From assembly GCA_964565715.1 (NCBI GenBank), contig CAZMGG010000049.1, forward strand, positions 1 through 36,546: a DNA stretch of 36,546 nt, given 5' to 3'. This document shows, piece by piece, positions 33,296 through 36,546 of this stretch. Below the pieces are notes generated by a model. The model was not told the origin of the DNA. It made no database searches and worked only from the letters and a program-made list of their open reading frames with translations. The stretch comes from CAZMGG01 sp964565715. GTDB lineage: Bacteria; Planctomycetota; UBA1135; UBA2386. The position numbers were made by a program, and so were the translations under genes. Within the stretch, counting starts at the first letter, position 1; each line of letters begins with the position of its first letter.

Positions 33296-33492
33296 GCGCT
33301 GGGCTCCGAGGCCGTCCACACCGGCGCCCTTCTACCACCCCAACCCGGGTCGCCCGCAAGGTTTCCTGCGGCCGGGTCGGCGCGATCGCCCCATCCCATC
33401 GGCGCTTCGGCGCGGCCGGCGAAAGCCCTCAACCGGCCGTCCGGGCTGGCCGAAAGGTCCGCCGGTGCCCGGCGTGCACCGGGAAGAATCCA

Positions 33493-34056
33493 ATGGCCGA
33501 CCATCAACCGAACCTCAACCGTCGCAAGCAGCTCGTCGTCAACAAGCCGCTGCAGAGCAAGCTGATCCTCGGCATGGCGCTGCTGCCCGCCGTGGGCCTT
33601 GCCTTCGTCGCGGTGCTGACCGCGGTGTGGTGCACGCGGGTCATGGACGAGGCGATGGCCACCGACAGCGAGCTGCCGAACCTGATGCCGCTGTTCTATG
33701 TGGTGATCGTGTTCGAGATCCTGGCCGGCGCGACGCTGCTCACCAACTCGCTGAAGGTGTCGCACCGGGTGGCCGGCCCGGCCTATCGCATCTGCAAGTC
33801 GCTGGAACGGATCCGCGCCGGCGACGTGGCCTTCGCGGTGAAGCTGCGCGAGGGCGACCACCTGACCGAGGTGCGCGACGAGCTGAACCGGCTGCTGGAC
33901 TGGCTGAACGAGAACCCGCCGCCGGGAGTGATCACCCGGGCGATGGCCGAGGCACAGAAGCAGGCCGAAGCCGAGGCCGAGGCGAAGGCGGCTGCGGCCG
34001 GTGGCACGGCGGCGCCGGCGGTCGAGGCCGAAGCCCCGGTCGGCGCCGGCCGATAG
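33493..34056 (+). CDS. Two-TM HAMP-like membrane protein without output domain
   Basis: The protein has 187 residues. A basic N-terminus (NRRKQLVVNKPLQSK) precedes TM1 (about 24-46). A short extracytoplasmic loop, TM2 (about 64-84) and then a HAMP-like segment follow: HRVAGPAYRICKSLERIRAGD and REGDHLTEVRDELNRLLDWL. The tail is alanine/glutamate-rich, probably a disordered or helical extension. No kinase, methyl-accepting, cyclase or other output domain follows, so it may act through a separate partner. GGAAGAA lies just before the ATG. Similar short HAMP proteins occur in planctomycetes and myxobacteria, with unknown roles. Confidence 0.8.
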   Translation: MADHQPNLNRRKQLVVNKPLQSKLILGMALLPAVGLAFVAVLTAVWCTRVMDEAMATDSELPNLMPLFYVVIVFEILAGATLLTNSLKVSHRVAGPAYRICKSLERIRAGDVAFAVKLREGDHLTEVRDELNRLLDWLNENPPPGVITRAMAEAQKQAEAEAEAKAAAAGGTAAPAVEAEAPVGAGR

Positions 34057-34069
34057 GCGGCGGCGGACT

Positions 34070-35449
34070 CTACAGCCGCCCCACGGACAGGCGGACCGAG
34101 TTGCCGGCGGTGAGGCCGGCGGCGTTGGCTGCCGGGTCGATCGCGAAGCCCTGCTGGTAGAGGGTCACGCCCAGCAGCGCGTTGTTCTGCGGCACCGGCA
34201 TGGTCAGCGTGGCGCTCTGGTTCTGGCCGACGACGGGGACGATCAGATCGGTGGCGACCCTGGCGAAGCAGCCCGGCATCCCGAAGGGGGTGAGGTCGTA
34301 CGGCAGGGTGAAGGCGCCGGCGCGTTGTTCCGACCAGCCGATCGCCACGAAACCAGCCGACTGCGGGAGGTTCTGGAGGTCGACGCTGAGCGTCCGGCCC
34401 ATCCAGGCCCGGGTCCAGTCCGCGGTGAGGCGCAGCGTGGGGATCCCCTGGGTGCCGGGGCAGCCCTGGCCCCGCGGCTCGAAGCCGGGCAGGTGCTGGC
34501 TGCCGTAGGAGACGGCCAGATCACCAGACAGACTGGTCAGGCCGGCGAAGAAACGACCGCGTTGCGGGTCGTAGGCGCCGTACGGCGTCATGTACATGGA
34601 AGGGGAACCGCCGGCCGGCACGACGGGCTGCCATGCGTTGCCACCATCCCACTCCGCGGTCTGGATCGGATTCCCCTGCAGCCGTGTCATGACACCCCTC
34701 GCCGAGTCGAAGAACAGGAAGCAGTCCCAGGTGATGCTGCCTTGCACCGTGCGGCTTGTCCAACCATTGGTCGCATCCCACTCCCACACGACGGGAAGCA
34801 GGCCGAACATGTTCTGGGTGGTCCAGTCGACCCAGGCGCTGCCGTGCAGCACGATCTTGTCCCGACGTGCGTCGTACGCGCAGGCCAGGTACACCTGGGA
34901 GCCACTGAAGTTGCCGTTCCGAGGCGGCTTGTTGGTCGTCGGCACGAGGTTCCAGGCTGAGCCGTCCCACTCGTACAGGTCGTTGCTGTCCCAGTAGTTC
35001 GGCCCGCCGAACGCCATGACGGTGCCGCGACCCTGGTGCGCCACGAGATGCAGGAATCGCCATGTCGCGGTGCCGGCTACGGACCACAAGTTGGAGCTCC
35101 ATTCCCACGTCCTGATGCCATCATGACACACGACGACCTGGCGTCCCCGGTCGAACGCGATCCCCGCAAACCAACCAGATGGATTACCCTGGAACCCGAT
35201 CCCTCGGAGACTCCACGAGCTGGATGCGTCCATCTCATAGGTCTCACCACGCGTCGACACGAACACGAGCCGGTCACGTACCACGTCGAAGCAGTAGCCA
35301 CCCCATCCGTTGTTCGGCGTCGTCGCACCCGCCCACACTGTCTGGGCCGACACCAGGCCACATGACACAAGCCATGCGGCAATGCCAATTACGACAAGCA
35401 GCCAATTGCCAAGGCAATACCTCCTGGTGCCGCGTCCCCAGCACGTCAT
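34070..35449 (-). CDS. Secreted Kelch-like protein with shared C-terminal domain (paralogue A)
   Basis: This 459-residue protein has a signal peptide (NWLLVVIGIAAWLVSCGLVSAQ). Blade-like repeats follow (YCFDVVRDRLVFVS, AFDRGRQVVVCHDGIRTWEW, GTVMAFGGPNYWDSNDLYEWDG, DARRDKIVLHGSAWVDW, PVVWEWDATNGW). From about residue 325 there is the C-terminal domain beginning GQGCPGTQGIPTLRL and ending AGNSVRLSVGRL. ATG 35449 is chosen because of the signal peptide and the GGAGGT ahead of it. Open frame further upstream lies over the paralogue and is ignored. It is the downstream member of a tandem pair; the C-terminal ~140 residues differ at only a handful of positions from paralogue B. Role unknown, probably cell-surface. 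Confidence 0.85.
   Translation of the reverse strand: MTCWGRGTRRYCLGNWLLVVIGIAAWLVSCGLVSAQTVWAGATTPNNGWGGYCFDVVRDRLVFVSTRGETYEMDASSSWSLRGIGFQGNPSGWFAGIAFDRGRQVVVCHDGIRTWEWSSNLWSVAGTATWRFLHLVAHQGRGTVMAFGGPNYWDSNDLYEWDGSAWNLVPTTNKPPRNGNFSGSQVYLACAYDARRDKIVLHGSAWVDWTTQNMFGLLPVVWEWDATNGWTSRTVQGSITWDCFLFFDSARGVMTRLQGNPIQTAEWDGGNAWQPVVPAGGSPSMYMTPYGAYDPQRGRFFAGLTSLSGDLAVSYGSQHLPGFEPRGQGCPGTQGIPTLRLTADWTRAWMGRTLSVDLQNLPQSAGFVAIGWSEQRAGAFTLPYDLTPFGMPGCFARVATDLIVPVVGQNQSATLTMPVPQNNALLGVTLYQQGFAIDPAANAAGLTAGNSVRLSVGRL
34071..34500 (-). repeat. Near-identical repeat copy 1 (C-terminal domain DNA)
   Basis: The segment matches 35573-36002 with about a dozen mismatches counted by eye. It encodes the shared C-terminal domain of the tandem paralogues. 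Confidence 0.8.
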
Positions 35450-35455
35450 CGTAGC

Positions 35456-35461
35456 ACCTCC
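35456..35461 (-). promoter_or_regulatory. Ribosome binding site of paralogue A
   Basis: GGAGGT on the minus strand lies six bases before ATG 35449. It sets the start between the two tandem paralogues. Confidence 0.65.
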
Positions 35462-35571
35462 ACCATCTGACCGAATCCATCGCTGTTCAGCACCAATGCT
35501 GGCCGGGATCCTCCAGACCAGACGGTGGCAACCCAGCCCGACCAACGTTGTCTTCCTGCCGTCGTGCATTC

Positions 35572-36546
35572 CTACAGCCGCCCCACGGACAGGCGGACCG
35601 AGTTGCCGGCGGTGAGGCCCGCGGCGTTGGCCGCCGGATCGATCGCGAACCCCTGCTGGTAGAGGGTCACGCCCAGCAGCGCGTTGTTCTGCGGCACCGG
35701 CATGGTCAGCGTGGCGGTCTGGTTGTGGCCGACGACGGGGACGATCAGATCGGTGGCGACCCTGGCGAAGCAGCCCGCCATGCCGAAGGCGGTGAGGTCG
35801 TACGGCAGCGTGAAGGCGCCGGCGCGTTGTTCCGACCAGCCAATCGCCACGAAACCAGCCGACTGCGGGAGGTTCTGGAGGTCGACGCTGAGCGTCCGGC
35901 CCATCCAGGCCCGGGTCCAGTCCGCGGTGAGGCGCAGCGTGGGGATCCCCTGGGTGCCGGGGCAGCCCTGGCCCCGCGGCTCGAAGGCGGGCAGGTGCTG
36001 GCTGCCGTAGGCGAGGGCGTAGTGGCCGCTGACGTTGGTGACGCCGAACAGGAACTGCCCAGACGGTGGGTGGTAGGCGCCGTACGGCTCGAGGACCATG
36101 GAGGCGATCGGACCCGGGTTTCTCGGGACGATGGTCTGCCAGGCGTTCCCGCCGTCCCATTCGGCGACGCGCGCCGGGCCCGGGTACATGGCGATCAGCC
36201 CCAGCACGCCCCGCTGCGAGTCGAAGTAGAGGGCACTCGTCCGGTCGACGAAGCCGCCGGACACGGTCCGGTTCACCCAGCCATTGGTCGCATCCCACTC
36301 CCAAAGCGCAGGCAGCAATCCGAACACCGATTGTGTGGTCCAATCCACCCAGGCGCTGCCGTATACGACGAGCTTGTCCCGACGGGCGTCGTACGCGCTC
36401 GTCAGGTACACCTGGGAGCCGCTGAAGTTGCCGTTCCGAGGCGGCTTGTTGGTGGTCGGGACGAGGTTCCAGGCTGCGCCGTCCCACTCGTACAGGTCGT
36501 TGCTGTCCCAGTAGTTCGGCCCGCCGAACGCCATGACGGTGCCGCG
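35572..36546 (-). CDS. Secreted Kelch-like protein (paralogue B), 5' end outside window
   Basis: The frame is open to base 36546 and the start lies beyond the window; 324 residues are visible. It carries the same blocks as paralogue A: VMAFGGPNYWDSNDLYEWDG, PPRNGNFSGSQVYL, SAWVDWTTQ and WEWDATNGW. The last ~130 residues differ at few positions (for example DLTAFGMAGC against DLTPFGMPGC, GHNQTA against GQNQSA). The middle (about TVSGGFVDRTSALYFDSQRGV to YALAYGSQHLP) is clearly diverged from A. It lies 122 bases upstream of paralogue A on the same strand, so the pair may be one transcript. Function unknown. Confidence 0.85.
   Translation of the reverse strand, partial: RGTVMAFGGPNYWDSNDLYEWDGAAWNLVPTTNKPPRNGNFSGSQVYLTSAYDARRDKLVVYGSAWVDWTTQSVFGLLPALWEWDATNGWVNRTVSGGFVDRTSALYFDSQRGVLGLIAMYPGPARVAEWDGGNAWQTIVPRNPGPIASMVLEPYGAYHPPSGQFLFGVTNVSGHYALAYGSQHLPAFEPRGQGCPGTQGIPTLRLTADWTRAWMGRTLSVDLQNLPQSAGFVAIGWSEQRAGAFTLPYDLTAFGMAGCFARVATDLIVPVVGHNQTATLTMPVPQNNALLGVTLYQQGFAIDPAANAAGLTAGNSVRLSVGRL
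35573..36002 (-). repeat. Near-identical repeat copy 2 (C-terminal domain DNA)
   Basis: This is the partner of 34071-34500, offset about 1.5 kb. A second conserved block follows further upstream in the gene, separated by a diverged stretch. Confidence 0.8.

Noticed and set aside
35450..36487. Continuation of the paralogue A frame upstream into paralogue B
   Set aside because: The upstream part is an out-of-frame reading of paralogue B; signal peptide and ribosome site fix the start at 35449.

Overview
The window is GC-rich DNA with short intergenic gaps. It most likely comes from a Planctomycetota bacterium. This rests on three things: a Trx/PDZ protein with an in-frame UGA inside its redox motif, several secreted Kelch/FG-GAP propeller proteins that share one C-terminal domain, and a calcium-loop M14 peptidase. 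No rRNA or marker gene is present, so the assignment is an inference; Myxococcota is the main alternative.

Layout. 1-692: the end of a BoxB-like benzoyl-CoA epoxidase and a thioredoxin-like [2Fe-2S] ferredoxin. 711-2415 (minus): an AAA/ABC-type ATPase and a TOPRIM-like partner of visibly lower GC, resembling two-gene anti-phage systems. 2487-3359: an esterase. 3458-7434 (minus): a complete bacterial RNA-repair operon, hen1-pnkp. 7514-9544: a membrane glycosyltransferase-like protein, divergent from aceK (9648-11393). 11397-14743 (minus): a lactonase-like lipoprotein, a 2OG-Fe(II) oxygenase and fumC. 14830-16809: a seven-repeat FG-GAP lipoprotein. 16829-19582 (minus): a secreted double metalloprotease (M14 plus M6-like). 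19649-21248: a small conserved protein, then a coupled glycosyltransferase-like/cytidylyltransferase pair. 21259-22602: the Trx/PDZ selenoprotein, convergent with a cysteine-less thioredoxin-fold protein. 23690-26064: an orphan NuoF-like flavoprotein coupled to an RlmL-type RNA methyltransferase.

26065-28530 is an accessory island of lower GC. A Phd-type antitoxin gene loses its 3' half and a PIN toxin gene loses its 5' end. Between them lies about 0.86 kb carrying two overlapping unknown genes, one encoding a basic protein and the other an acidic one. A membrane-anchored unknown protein follows. 28533-36546 holds a Kelch protein, an Npt-type nucleotide transporter, a GT2 glycosyltransferase, a HAMP membrane protein, and two tandem paralogous secreted proteins, the last cut by the window edge.

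The most notable points are: the ATPase/TOPRIM pair one gene away from an RNA-repair operon; the probable selenocysteine recoding; the two-protease fusion; the unknown gene pair sitting in the remains of a toxin-antitoxin locus; and a C-terminal domain shared by four secreted propellers. There are no convincing tRNA, rRNA, CRISPR or insertion-sequence features, and no gene-free stretch longer than about 210 bases.
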